Of a stretch of 64,000 nt of DNA, positions 52,399 through 60,242 are shown piece after piece. Below the pieces are notes generated by a model. It did not search any database. It was given only the letters and a program-made list of their open reading frames with translations, and was not told the origin of the DNA. The stretch covers positions 1 through 64,000 of the forward strand of contig JBQTIT010000051.1 in NCBI GenBank assembly GCA_052387855.1, in the 5' to 3' direction. The position numbers and the translations under genes are program-made. Numbering within the stretch: the first letter of the stretch is position 1; each line of letters starts with the position of its first letter. This DNA is from CAIYZT01 sp052387855 (GTDB lineage: Bacteria > Pseudomonadota > Alphaproteobacteria > Rhodobacterales > Rhodobacteraceae).

Positions 52399-55104
52399 AT
52401 GCCTTTCAACCTGCTGGCCCTGACCTGCCTGGCCTATGTGACCTTCCTCTTTGCCGTGGCCTTTCTGGCCGACCGGTCGGCCGGACGGCGGGGGCGGGGC
52501 TTTCTGCGCTCGCCCCTGCTCTACACCCTTTCGCTGTCGATCTACTGCACCGCCTGGACCTTTTACGGCGCCGTCGGCTATGCGGCACGCTCGGGGCTGG
52601 AGTTCGTCACCATCTACCTGGGTCCGACCCTGGTCTTTGTCGGCTGGTGGTGGCTCTTGCGCAAGCTGGTGCGGATCGGCCGCCAGCAGGGCGTCACATC
52701 GATCGCGGACCTCATCTCCAGCCGCTACGGCAAGTCGAACGGGCTTGGCGTGCTGGTCACCGTCATCATGGTGGTCACGACGACCCCCTATATCGCGCTT
52801 CAGCTTCAGTCGGTGACGCTCAGCTTTGGCGTCTTCGCCTCGGACGCGCCGCAGACCTGGGCCCGGCCGGGCAGCGCCGCGATGGCGACCTGGGTGGCGG
52901 CGGGGCTGGCGCTGTTCACCATCCTGTTCGGCACCCGCAACCTAGACGCGCACGAGCGGCACCACGGCATCGTCATGGCCATCGCGGTCGAGGCGGTGGT
53001 CAAGCTGGTGGCGCTGCTGGCGGTCGGGGTCTTTGTGGTCTGGGGGCTGGCGGGCGGCGTCGGGGCGGTGCTGGAGCGGATCGACGCCTCGGGCCTGGCG
53101 CAGGCGCCGATCCGGGCGGACCGGTGGACCAGCCTGATCGCGGTCTCGGCCCTGGCGGTGCTGACCCTGCCGCGCATGTTTCAGGTGATGGTGGTCGAGG
53201 CGCCCGAAGAGGGCAACCTCGCGCGCGCCTCCTGGGCTTTTCCGGCCTACCTGTTCCTGATGAGCCTCTTCATCCTGCCGATTGCGGTTGTCGGGCTGGA
53301 ACGGCTCGGCCCCGGCGCCAACCCCGATCTTTACGTGCTGACCCTGCCCCTGTCCGAGGGCCACGGCTGGCTGGCGATGCTGGCCTTTCTGGGCGGCTTT
53401 TCGTCCGCGACCTCGATGGTGATCGTCGAGGCGATCGCGCTGGCGACCATGGTGTCGAACCATATCGTGGTGCCGTTCTGGATTCGCCTGCGCCCGCGCA
53501 CCGAAGGGGCGGGCGATCTGCGGTTGGTGATCCTGACGGCGCGGCGCCTGTCCATCGCGGCGATCCTGGCGCTGGGGCTGGCGTATTTCCGGCTGTCCGG
53601 CGGATCGGCGGCGCTGGCCTCGATCGGCCTGATCGCATTTTGCGGCGTGGCGCAGGTGATCCCGGCGCTGGTGGGCGGCATCTTTTGGCGCGGCGCCAGC
53701 AAGATCGGCGCCGCCGCCGGCATGGGCCTGGGCTTTGCGGTCTGGGCGGTGACGCTGCTCTTTCCCTCCTTCGGGCCGGACGCGATCTTTTCCGCCGAGG
53801 TCCTGACTGAGGGCTTCCTGGGCCAGCCCTGGCTGCGCCCGCAGGGCCTGTTCGGCACCTGGGGAATGGACCCGCTGGTGCATTCGATCCTGTGGTCGCT
53901 GACGCTGAACGCGGCCGCCTTTGCGCTCTTGTCGATCCTCAGCTTTCCCGGCCCGGTCGAAAGGGTCCAGGGCGCGGTCTTTGTCAACGTGTTCGATCTT
54001 GACGCGCGCGGCGGCGGCCTGGGCGGGTCGCGCGGCCAGCCCGAGCCCGAGGCGCTGTTGGAAATGGCGCAGCGCATCCTGGGCGAAGAGCCGGCGCTGG
54101 CGTTTTTTGAGGCCGAGGCGCGGGCGCAGGGCAAGGCGGGCTATCTGCCCGATCCCACACCCGACATGGTCTCGGCGCTGGAGCGGCGCCTGGCCGGCGC
54201 GGTCGGGGCGGCGACGGCACATGCGATGATCGCGCCGCTGTTCGGCCATGCCACCGTGACGGTCGAGGATCTGATGGCGGTCGCCAACGAGACGGTGCAG
54301 ATCATGGAATATTCCGCCCGGCTTGAAGCGCAGCAGGACCAACTCAGCCGAACTGCCCGGCAACTGGGCGAGGCCAATGCCCTGCTGACCCAGCTTTCGG
54401 CGCAGAAGGATGCCTTTCTCAGCCAGATCAGCCACGAATTGCGCACGCCCATGACCTCGATCCGGGCCTTTTCCGAAATCCTGACCGAGGGCGGACTGGA
54501 GGCGGCGCAGGTCCAGGGCTTTGGCAGCATCATCCACGAAGAGGCGATCCGCCTGACGCGGCTGCTGGACGATCTGTTGGACCTGTCAGTGCTGGAGCAT
54601 GGCAAGGTCCAGCTCAACATCGCCACGGTCGAGCTTTCGGGGCTGATCGACCGGGCCCTGGCGGCGGGCGCCCACATCCGCCCCGACCGCGACTTTGAAA
54701 TCATCCGCAACCGCCAGCACGAGGCGCTACACCTGACCACCGACCCGGACCGTCTGGTGCAGATCCTGATCAACCTGATCTCGAACGCGCGCAAGTATTG
54801 CGACGCGCCCCAGCCGCGCCTGCAGATCGTGGTCCGGGCGCGCGCCGGCCGGGTGACCATCGACGTGATCGACAACGGCTCGGGCGTCGCCAAGTCGCAT
54901 CAGCCGATCATCTTTGAAAAGTTCACCCGCCTGGCCGATGCCAACCGCTCGGGCGGGGCCGGGCTGGGGCTGGCGATCTGCAAGGAGATCGCCCAGAACC
55001 TTGGTGGCACCATCGCCTATCTTCCTGGCCGCAAGGGCGGAGCCTTTCGGCTGACCCTGCCGCTGCAATTCGTCGAAAGGCCGCCGGCGTCAACGCTTTC
55101 CTAA
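52399..55104 (+). CDS. Sodium/solute symporter-type sensor histidine kinase (CbrA-like)
   Basis: Membrane sensor of 901 aa. Residues ~1-510 form an SSF-family transporter-like domain with about thirteen helices (SIYCTAWTFYGAVGYAARSG; TSIADLISSRYGKS; FLGGFSSATSMVIVEA). The C-terminal kinase has H-box AFLSQISHELRTPMTSI (His679), N-box NLISNARKY, G1 DNGSGVAK and G2 GGAGLGLAICKEI. CbrA-type kinases couple nutrient sensing or uptake to gene control. The single-domain regulator upstream is the probable substrate; the SSF part may sense or carry acetate or a similar acid, in line with the acyl-CoA regulator nearby. Confidence 0.93.
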   Translation: MPFNLLALTCLAYVTFLFAVAFLADRSAGRRGRGFLRSPLLYTLSLSIYCTAWTFYGAVGYAARSGLEFVTIYLGPTLVFVGWWWLLRKLVRIGRQQGVTSIADLISSRYGKSNGLGVLVTVIMVVTTTPYIALQLQSVTLSFGVFASDAPQTWARPGSAAMATWVAAGLALFTILFGTRNLDAHERHHGIVMAIAVEAVVKLVALLAVGVFVVWGLAGGVGAVLERIDASGLAQAPIRADRWTSLIAVSALAVLTLPRMFQVMVVEAPEEGNLARASWAFPAYLFLMSLFILPIAVVGLERLGPGANPDLYVLTLPLSEGHGWLAMLAFLGGFSSATSMVIVEAIALATMVSNHIVVPFWIRLRPRTEGAGDLRLVILTARRLSIAAILALGLAYFRLSGGSAALASIGLIAFCGVAQVIPALVGGIFWRGASKIGAAAGMGLGFAVWAVTLLFPSFGPDAIFSAEVLTEGFLGQPWLRPQGLFGTWGMDPLVHSILWSLTLNAAAFALLSILSFPGPVERVQGAVFVNVFDLDARGGGLGGSRGQPEPEALLEMAQRILGEEPALAFFEAEARAQGKAGYLPDPTPDMVSALERRLAGAVGAATAHAMIAPLFGHATVTVEDLMAVANETVQIMEYSARLEAQQDQLSRTARQLGEANALLTQLSAQKDAFLSQISHELRTPMTSIRAFSEILTEGGLEAAQVQGFGSIIHEEAIRLTRLLDDLLDLSVLEHGKVQLNIATVELSGLIDRALAAGAHIRPDRDFEIIRNRQHEALHLTTDPDRLVQILINLISNARKYCDAPQPRLQIVVRARAGRVTIDVIDNGSGVAKSHQPIIFEKFTRLADANRSGGAGLGLAICKEIAQNLGGTIAYLPGRKGGAFRLTLPLQFVERPPASTLS

Positions 55105-55147
55105 CCTGATCGCGGCTTTAGTGGGGCGGTTCAAGGGGGGCAAGGCC

Positions 55148-56125
55148 ATGGCGGGGACGGCGGGCAGCGTGATCCGGCGCAAGACGCGCAAGGCAACTCG
55201 GGTCGACCCGTCGCCAGAGGCGGCGCAGGGCGCCGAACGGTCCTGGCGCATGGCGCTGGCGCGCACCGCACGGGACCAGCTTCGGGTGCCGCTGGATGTC
55301 GTCCAGACCTCCATGGCCGAGCGGAGCCTGGCCGAGCTTCTGGATCTCGCGCCGGAACGCGGCTTTATCGCGGTGCTTGAAGGGCCGGCGCAGGCGCTGG
55401 GGGTCATCCTGCTGGCGCCCGATGTCCTGGCCGCCATGACCGAGGCGCTGACGACGGGCCTGGTGTCCGCCCAGCCCGCGCCGGACCGCCGCCCGACGCG
55501 CACCGACGCGGCCATGCTGGCCGTGGTGATCGACGCCGCCCTGGCAGAGCTTGACGCGGGCCTGGCCGAGCCGGGCCTTGCGGACTGGGCCCGGGGCTAT
55601 CGCTATGCCGCCTTTCTTGAGGAAATCCGACCCCTTGGCCTGCTGCTTGAGGATGCGCCCCTGACGGTTCTGTCTTGTGAGGTGCGCCTGTCGATGGGGG
55701 CAAAGGCCGGCGCGATCCTTTTGGCCCTGCCTGCCGGCCTGTCCCGCCCCTTAGGCGCGCAGGCGGCGGCCGACGGGGCTGGCCCCCACGACTTCGCGCA
55801 GGGCCTGGCCGCGCAGGTCATGGGCGCCGAAGGGCTGCTTGACGGGGTGCTGGCGCGCGTGTCGATGACGCTGGCACAGGTCATGGACCTTGAGGCGGGG
55901 CAGATCGTGGCGCTGGGCGGCGCCACGGTGCAGCGGATCACCCTGGCCGGCCTAGACGGGCGCCAGGTCTGGGAGGGGCGGCTGGGACAAAGCCGGGGGC
56001 TGCGCGCGGTGCGCCTGACCGAACGGATCGGGGCGGAGGCTGTCAGCGCGCCGGCGCGCTCGGTGCCGGCCGCCTATGATCTTGTGACCGCGCCGCCGGA
56101 CTATCAGGCCACCGGCACCGACTGA
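55148..56125 (+). CDS. FliM/FliN-like SpoA-domain protein
   Basis: 325 aa. The C-terminal part (VLARVSMTLAQVMDLEAGQI, VALGGATVQRITLAGLDGRQ) fits the SpoA fold of flagellar C-ring proteins FliM/FliN. The middle (RGYRYAAFLEEIRPLGLLLED, VLSCEVRLSMG) resembles the FliM CheC-like core. N-terminal basic segment SVIRRKTRKATR. No other flagellar genes are in the window, so this is an orphan as seen in Rhodobacteraceae; role unknown. ATG at 55148. The 145-bp repeat array begins two bases after its stop. Confidence 0.72.
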   Translation: MAGTAGSVIRRKTRKATRVDPSPEAAQGAERSWRMALARTARDQLRVPLDVVQTSMAERSLAELLDLAPERGFIAVLEGPAQALGVILLAPDVLAAMTEALTTGLVSAQPAPDRRPTRTDAAMLAVVIDAALAELDAGLAEPGLADWARGYRYAAFLEEIRPLGLLLEDAPLTVLSCEVRLSMGAKAGAILLALPAGLSRPLGAQAAADGAGPHDFAQGLAAQVMGAEGLLDGVLARVSMTLAQVMDLEAGQIVALGGATVQRITLAGLDGRQVWEGRLGQSRGLRAVRLTERIGAEAVSAPARSVPAAYDLVTAPPDYQATGTD

Positions 56126-56127
56126 CC

Positions 56128-56851
56128 GGCGCGCCCTGCCGATCAGGTCGACAGCGCGCCGCGCGGATGGTCGGTGTCACAGCCGAACCGGGCCGGCATC
56201 GCGCCCTTCGGCGCCGGCGCCATGACAGTCGAACAGCGGTTGCCCGAGGCGCCTCAGTCAACAGCCAAGCCCGGCGCGCCCTGCCGATCTGGTCGACAGC
56301 GCGCCGCGCTGATGGTCGGTGTCATAGCCGATCCGGGCCGGCATCGCGCCCTTCGGCGCCGGCTCCATGATGATCGAACAGCGATTGCTTTAGGCGCATC
56401 AGGCAACAGCCAAACCCGGCGCGCCCTGCCGATCAGGTCGACAGCGCGCCGCGCGGATGGTTGGTGTCATAGCCGAAGCGGGCCGGCATCGCGACCTTCG
56501 GCGCCGGCGCCATGACGGTCGAACGGCGGTTGCCCGAGGCGCGTCAGGCAAGAGACATGCCCGGCGCGCCCTGCCGATCAGGTCGACAGCGCGCCGCGCA
56601 GATGGTTGATGTCACAGCCGAACCGGGCCGGCATCGCGCCGTTCGGCGCCGGCGCCATGACGGTCGTACGGCGGTTGCCCGAGGCGCATCAGGCAACAGC
56701 CAAGCCCGGCGCGCCCTGCCGTCAGGTCGACAGCGCGCCGCGCAGATGGTTGGTGTCATAGCCGAACCGGGCCGGCATCGCGCCCTTCGGCGCCAGCGCC
56801 ATGACGGTCGAACGGCGGTTGCCCGAGGCGCGTCAGGCAAGAAACATGCCC
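56128..56851. repeat. Five degenerate 145-bp tandem copies of the DUF442 gene 3' end
   Basis: The motif GGCG(C/-)GCCCTGCCG starts at 56128, 56273, 56418, 56563 and 56708, and its gene-borne counterpart at 56852 (periods 145, 145, 145, 145, 144). Each unit, read on the minus strand, repeats about the last 130 bp of the coding sequence at 56867-57721, including PARFGYD..HLRGALST and the stop codon, with scattered substitutions. The array fills the 741-bp gap to the FliM-like gene exactly; no independent gene is present. Confidence 0.88.
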
Positions 56852-56866
56852 GGCGCCCCCTGCCGA

Positions 56867-57721
56867 TCAGGTCGACAGCGCGCCGCGCAGATGGTCGATG
56901 TCATAGCCGAACCGGGCCGGGATCGCGATCAGATCCTCGGCCGGCATCGTGCCCTTGAGCGCCAGTGCCCAGATAATCGAACAGCGGTTGCCCGAGGCGC
57001 AATAGGCAAAGACCGGGCCCGGCGCCTCGGCCATGGCGCGCGCCTGGGTCTGGATCTGAACCTCGCCAAAGCCGCGCGGCACGATCGGGTTTTCGACATA
57101 GACCAGGCCCAGCGCTTCGGCCGCGGCCTTCATCCTGTCGCCGTGCAGCTCTTCCGGGATCTCGCCGTCGGGGCGGTTGTTGATGATCACGCGGTATCCG
57201 GCCGCCTTGATGGCGGGCAGGTCCGAGGGGTCGATCTGCGGCGAGACGGCGTAGGTCGCGGTCAGGGGTCGAATGTTCATCGGGCTTCTCTTGGTTGTGA
57301 TGCGGTCGATGGGCGCACGGAGCGCGGGGGCAATCATCATGCCCGCCAGCATGGCCAGCACAAAGACCGCGCCGCCCCAGCCGCCAAAGGAAAGCGAGGC
57401 GATCGCCGGACCCGGGCACAGGCCGGCCAGCGCCCAGCCCATGCCGAACAGGACCGAGCCGATCACCAGATTGGGCCCCACCTCTCGCCGGGGCGGCGGG
57501 GGAAAGGCGCCGCCCAGGACCGGGTGGTACATGCGTTCCGAAACGCGCCAGGCCACCGCCATCGGCAGGATCGCCCCGCCCATGACAAAGGCCAGCGTCG
57601 GGTCCCAGTCGCCAAAGACGTCAAGCCAGCCCTGCACCTTCAACGTGTCGGTCATGCCGGACAGGGTCAGCCCCAGGCCGAACAGGCCCCCGGCACCGAA
57701 ACTCGCGATCAGGCGGCGCAT
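56867..57721 (-). CDS. YeeE/YedE-type membrane protein fused to a DUF442 sulfurtransferase domain
   Basis: 284 aa. Residues ~1-145 are a YeeE/YedE (DUF6691-like) domain with four helices (RLIASFGAGGLFGLGLTLSG; TLAFVMGGAILPMAVAW; IGSVLFGMGWALAGLCPGPA with a conserved Cys; AVFVLAMLAGMMIAPAL). Residues ~160-284 are a DUF442/TIGR01244 domain with phosphatase-like loop FAYCASGNRCS. Normally these are two genes; here no stop intervenes. An internal ATG (MNIRPLTATYAV) with an AAGAGAAG ribosome site may also yield the second domain alone. DUF442 proteins act in sulfide detoxification (BigR operons), passing sulfur to or from persulfide dioxygenase. TGATG overlap with the preceding gene. Confidence 0.85.
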   Translation of the reverse strand: MRRLIASFGAGGLFGLGLTLSGMTDTLKVQGWLDVFGDWDPTLAFVMGGAILPMAVAWRVSERMYHPVLGGAFPPPPRREVGPNLVIGSVLFGMGWALAGLCPGPAIASLSFGGWGGAVFVLAMLAGMMIAPALRAPIDRITTKRSPMNIRPLTATYAVSPQIDPSDLPAIKAAGYRVIINNRPDGEIPEELHGDRMKAAAEALGLVYVENPIVPRGFGEVQIQTQARAMAEAPGPVFAYCASGNRCSIIWALALKGTMPAEDLIAIPARFGYDIDHLRGALST

Positions 57722-58146
57722 CAGATCACCCCCCACAGATGGCGCATCGTGGCCAGCATGATCCCGCCGGCGATCACGTAGAACACCGTGGCGACGATGC
57801 CCCGCAGCGACAGGCGCGAGATGCCGCAGACCCCGTGCCCCGAGGTGCAGCCGTTCGCGAGCCGGGTTCCGACCCCGACCAGCAGCCCGGCCGCGACGAT
57901 CACCACCCAGTTTCCGGTCAGGTGCGTGGCGGTGTCCCAGATCCCCGGCACGATCAGGATCGGCAGGGCAAGCGTGCCGATCAGAAAGGCGGAGCGCTCG
58001 GGCCAGTCCTTCCAGCCGGTGCGGTCGACAAGGCCGCCCAGCACGCCGGACACCCCCATGATGGTGCCGTTCATCAGCAGAAGGAACGTCGCGGCGAGCC
58101 CGATGGCCAGGCCCCCCACCAATCCCCAGATCCAGTCAACGGGCAT
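57721..58146 (-). CDS. YeeE/YedE-family thiosulfate/sulfur transport protein
   Basis: 141-aa membrane protein with about four helices and the family signature NGCTSGHGVCGISRLS holding two functional Cys; YeeE proteins import thiosulfate through Cys relays. With the fused downstream protein it forms the usual pair of half-size YeeE/YedE proteins found in BigR-type sulfide operons. ATG at 58146 behind GGAGGTTGCC; a TTG at 58152 is less likely. Confidence 0.9.
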   Translation of the reverse strand: MPVDWIWGLVGGLAIGLAATFLLLMNGTIMGVSGVLGGLVDRTGWKDWPERSAFLIGTLALPILIVPGIWDTATHLTGNWVVIVAAGLLVGVGTRLANGCTSGHGVCGISRLSLRGIVATVFYVIAGGIMLATMRHLWGVI

Positions 58147-58288
58147 CGGCAACCTCCTTTTTTCCGGCCTTTAGCAGTTTGGGGGGGCGTTGACCAGTCC
58201 GCCCGCGCGCCGGGGCGCTTGATCCCGATCAAGGCGCGGCGGAAAGGCAGCGGGCACAAGGGACCCAACCACCGCAAAGGAGATGGTC

Positions 58289-58630
58289 ATGGATGACAGC
58301 GCAAGACACAAGGCCGGGATCGAGGCCCGCCTTCAGGACCTTACCCGGCGCATGCAGCGGATCGAGGCCGAGCTTGACGCCCCGCCGGCGCAGGATTGGG
58401 AAGACCTGGCCATCGAGCGCGAGGATGACGAGGCGCTGGAAGGGGTCGGTCTGGCCTTTCAGGCCGAAGAGCGCCGGCTGCGCGCCGCGCTGGCCCGCAT
58501 CGCCGATGGCAGCTATGGCACCTGCACCCGCTGCGGCGGCGCGGTCGAACCCGAACGGCTTGCGGCGGTGCCCGAAACCCCCTTCTGCCAGTCTTGCGCC
58601 ATAGGGCAGGCCGCCGGGACGGGCGGCTGA
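58289..58630 (+). CDS. DksA/TraR-type zinc-finger protein
   Basis: 113 aa. Long N-terminal helix pair (RLQDLTRRMQRIEAELD; EDDEALEGVGLAFQAEERRL) and a C-terminal C4 zinc finger, CTRCGGAV...FCQSCAIG. Family members modulate RNA polymerase through its secondary channel (with ppGpp for DksA). The coiled coil tip DWEDLAIERED retains acidic residues like DksA. ATG at 58289 is well spaced from AAAGGAG; 58283 is too close. Monocistronic, divergent from the YeeE gene. Confidence 0.9.
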   Translation: MDDSARHKAGIEARLQDLTRRMQRIEAELDAPPAQDWEDLAIEREDDEALEGVGLAFQAEERRLRAALARIADGSYGTCTRCGGAVEPERLAAVPETPFCQSCAIGQAAGTGG

Positions 58631-58659
58631 CCTGTCCCTTGCGGCGGGGGCGGGGCGGG

Positions 58660-58875
58660 CTATTCCAGCGCGATGCCGACGATCACCACGATCAGCCCCA
58701 GCGCCGAAAGCATCAGCGCGCCCAGGTTCAGCGCCACCAGCCGCTGCAGCGCCGCGCGCAGGGCGGCGTCGGTCAGGCCGGACCGCCGGGCCCGCAGCGC
58801 CAGCGCGACGCAGGCCAAGAGCAGCACGACCCCCGCGATGGTCAACCCCGCGCCGATCCAGACCATGGCCGACAT
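58660..58875 (-). CDS. Small two-helix membrane protein
   Basis: 71 aa with two hydrophobic helices (MVWIGAGLTIAGVVLLLACV; LGALMLSALGLIVVIVGIAL) separated by a basic loop. No family name recognised; comparable short proteins occur in Rhodobacteraceae. Converges with the DksA-like gene. ATG at 58875 behind AGGAGGAGCGC. Confidence 0.7.
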   Translation of the reverse strand: MSAMVWIGAGLTIAGVVLLLACVALALRARRSGLTDAALRAALQRLVALNLGALMLSALGLIVVIVGIALE

Positions 58876-58998
58876 GACTGCGCTCCTCCTGCTTTCAGCG
58901 ATCCGCGCCTAACCCGCCGGGCGGGTTCTGGCAAGGCTTGGATTTTCCCCAAGGCCGCGCTAGGGAGACGGGGCACATCAAAGCCCAGGGAATGAGAC

Positions 58999-59253
58999 AT
59001 GGACGACACCGGCAGCGCCTTCAACGTCACCGCGGACGAGCTGCGCCAGTTCATCGAGCGGTTCGAGCAGCTCGACGCCGAAAAGCGCGACGTTGCCGAG
59101 CAGCAAAAAGAGCTGATGGCCGAGGCAAAGGGGCGCGGATATGACACGCGGATCATGAAAAAGGTGATCGCGCTGCGCAAGCGCAAGCCCGACGATCTGG
59201 CCGAGGAAGAGGCGATTCTGGACCTGTACAAATCCGCGCTGGGGATGACCTGA
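58999..59253 (+). CDS. gapR: GapR-family nucleoid-associated protein (DUF2312)
   Basis: 84 aa, near-exact family length. VTADELRQFIERFEQLDAEK and KRDVAEQQKELMAEAKGRGYDTRIMKKVIALRKR (in part) are the hallmark coiled-coil and basic clamp; C-terminus EEEAILDLYKSALG. In Caulobacter GapR encircles overtwisted DNA and supports topoisomerases during replication. Monocistronic. Confidence 0.96.
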   Translation: MDDTGSAFNVTADELRQFIERFEQLDAEKRDVAEQQKELMAEAKGRGYDTRIMKKVIALRKRKPDDLAEEEAILDLYKSALGMT

Positions 59254-59263
59254 CGGCGCGGCC

Positions 59264-60154
59264 TCAGGCCGACAGGAACCTGATCTGCGGCATGGCCTGG
59301 ATGCTGGCCACGTCGCGCTCATAGGTGTCGGTCAGGCGCCTTACCGTGTCATCGGTCCATCCCGGCAGGGCGACGTCCTGCGCCAGGCGGTCGGCCAGCG
59401 CGAACTTGTCCAGAAAGGTCGAGACGATCTTGCGCCGCATCTGGGCGGTCTCGGGCGGATGGGCCGCAAGATAGGCCTTCATCCGCGCCATCCCCTCGGC
59501 CGACATGATCTGCTCCAAAAGCTCGTCGGTATCTTCCAGCACGGTGTCCGGCGCATGGTCGGTGATGGCCTGGAGCACCTCGGGCCAGATCAGCGGCGTG
59601 TCCTCGTCCGACCAGACGGTCAGGCGCAGGCCCGGATTGTGGTCCAGCACCGATTGCAGCGTCTGCGACCAGCGCAGGGCATGGATGTCGACGCCGCCAA
59701 AGAAGTCGGCCAGGGTCCGCCCCCTTTCCCGGTCGGCCGCCTGCTTTGCGAAAAGCCCGGGCAGCAACGTGGCGGGGTTGCGGATGGCCAGAAAGAATTC
59801 GCAGCCGAACTGGGGAAAGATGTTGCGAAAGGCGCGCACCCTTTCGGCGGCCGAGGGGTAAAGCACGTCCCCCCGGATCGACCAGTGCGGATAGGCCAGG
59901 AAGTGATCCCACGACAGCACCAGCCGGCGCGGCGCCTCGGCCTCCATGATCTGTTCCAGCACCATTTCCTGCGTGTCGCGGTTGGCCGGCGCGCCCTTGA
60001 GCGCCAGCGCCGTGTCGCGCATCAGCTTGCGATAGCGCGCCGGGCCCGGAATGACGATGCCCTGTTCGGCCAGCACTGCGCGGTTCTTGAGCAGGCAGCG
60101 CATCAGGCGCTCTTCGTCGGTGCAATGGGCGCCGAAGTGGTAGATGATGTCCAT
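59264..60154 (-). CDS. Sulfotransferase-like hypothetical protein
   Basis: 296 aa. The N-terminus YHFGAHCTDEERLMRCLLKN resembles the start of sulfotransferase-family proteins (HIGAHKTGTT) but lacks the Lys/Thr of the PAPS-phosphate loop. Middle segments RLVLSWDHFLAYP and CEFFLAIRNPATLLPGLF fit that fold (the R-N-P part echoes the 3'-phosphate motif). Probably cytoplasmic; substrate unknown. Converges on gapR with a 10-bp gap. Confidence 0.6.
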   Translation of the reverse strand: MDIIYHFGAHCTDEERLMRCLLKNRAVLAEQGIVIPGPARYRKLMRDTALALKGAPANRDTQEMVLEQIMEAEAPRRLVLSWDHFLAYPHWSIRGDVLYPSAAERVRAFRNIFPQFGCEFFLAIRNPATLLPGLFAKQAADRERGRTLADFFGGVDIHALRWSQTLQSVLDHNPGLRLTVWSDEDTPLIWPEVLQAITDHAPDTVLEDTDELLEQIMSAEGMARMKAYLAAHPPETAQMRRKIVSTFLDKFALADRLAQDVALPGWTDDTVRRLTDTYERDVASIQAMPQIRFLSA

Positions 60155-60242
60155 GACGGCTGCCGTCTGCCCGCTTGCTTTTTGCCGGCCAGACTACACG
60201 CGCTTTCTTTACATGGAAACCGGATTTCTGATAACCAGTGGC

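Noticed and set aside
56128..56866. CRISPR array interpretation of the regular 145-bp and 143-bp repeats
   Set aside because: Whole units repeat with no unique spacers, units are far longer than CRISPR repeats, and no cas genes are nearby; the units are copies of adjacent gene ends.
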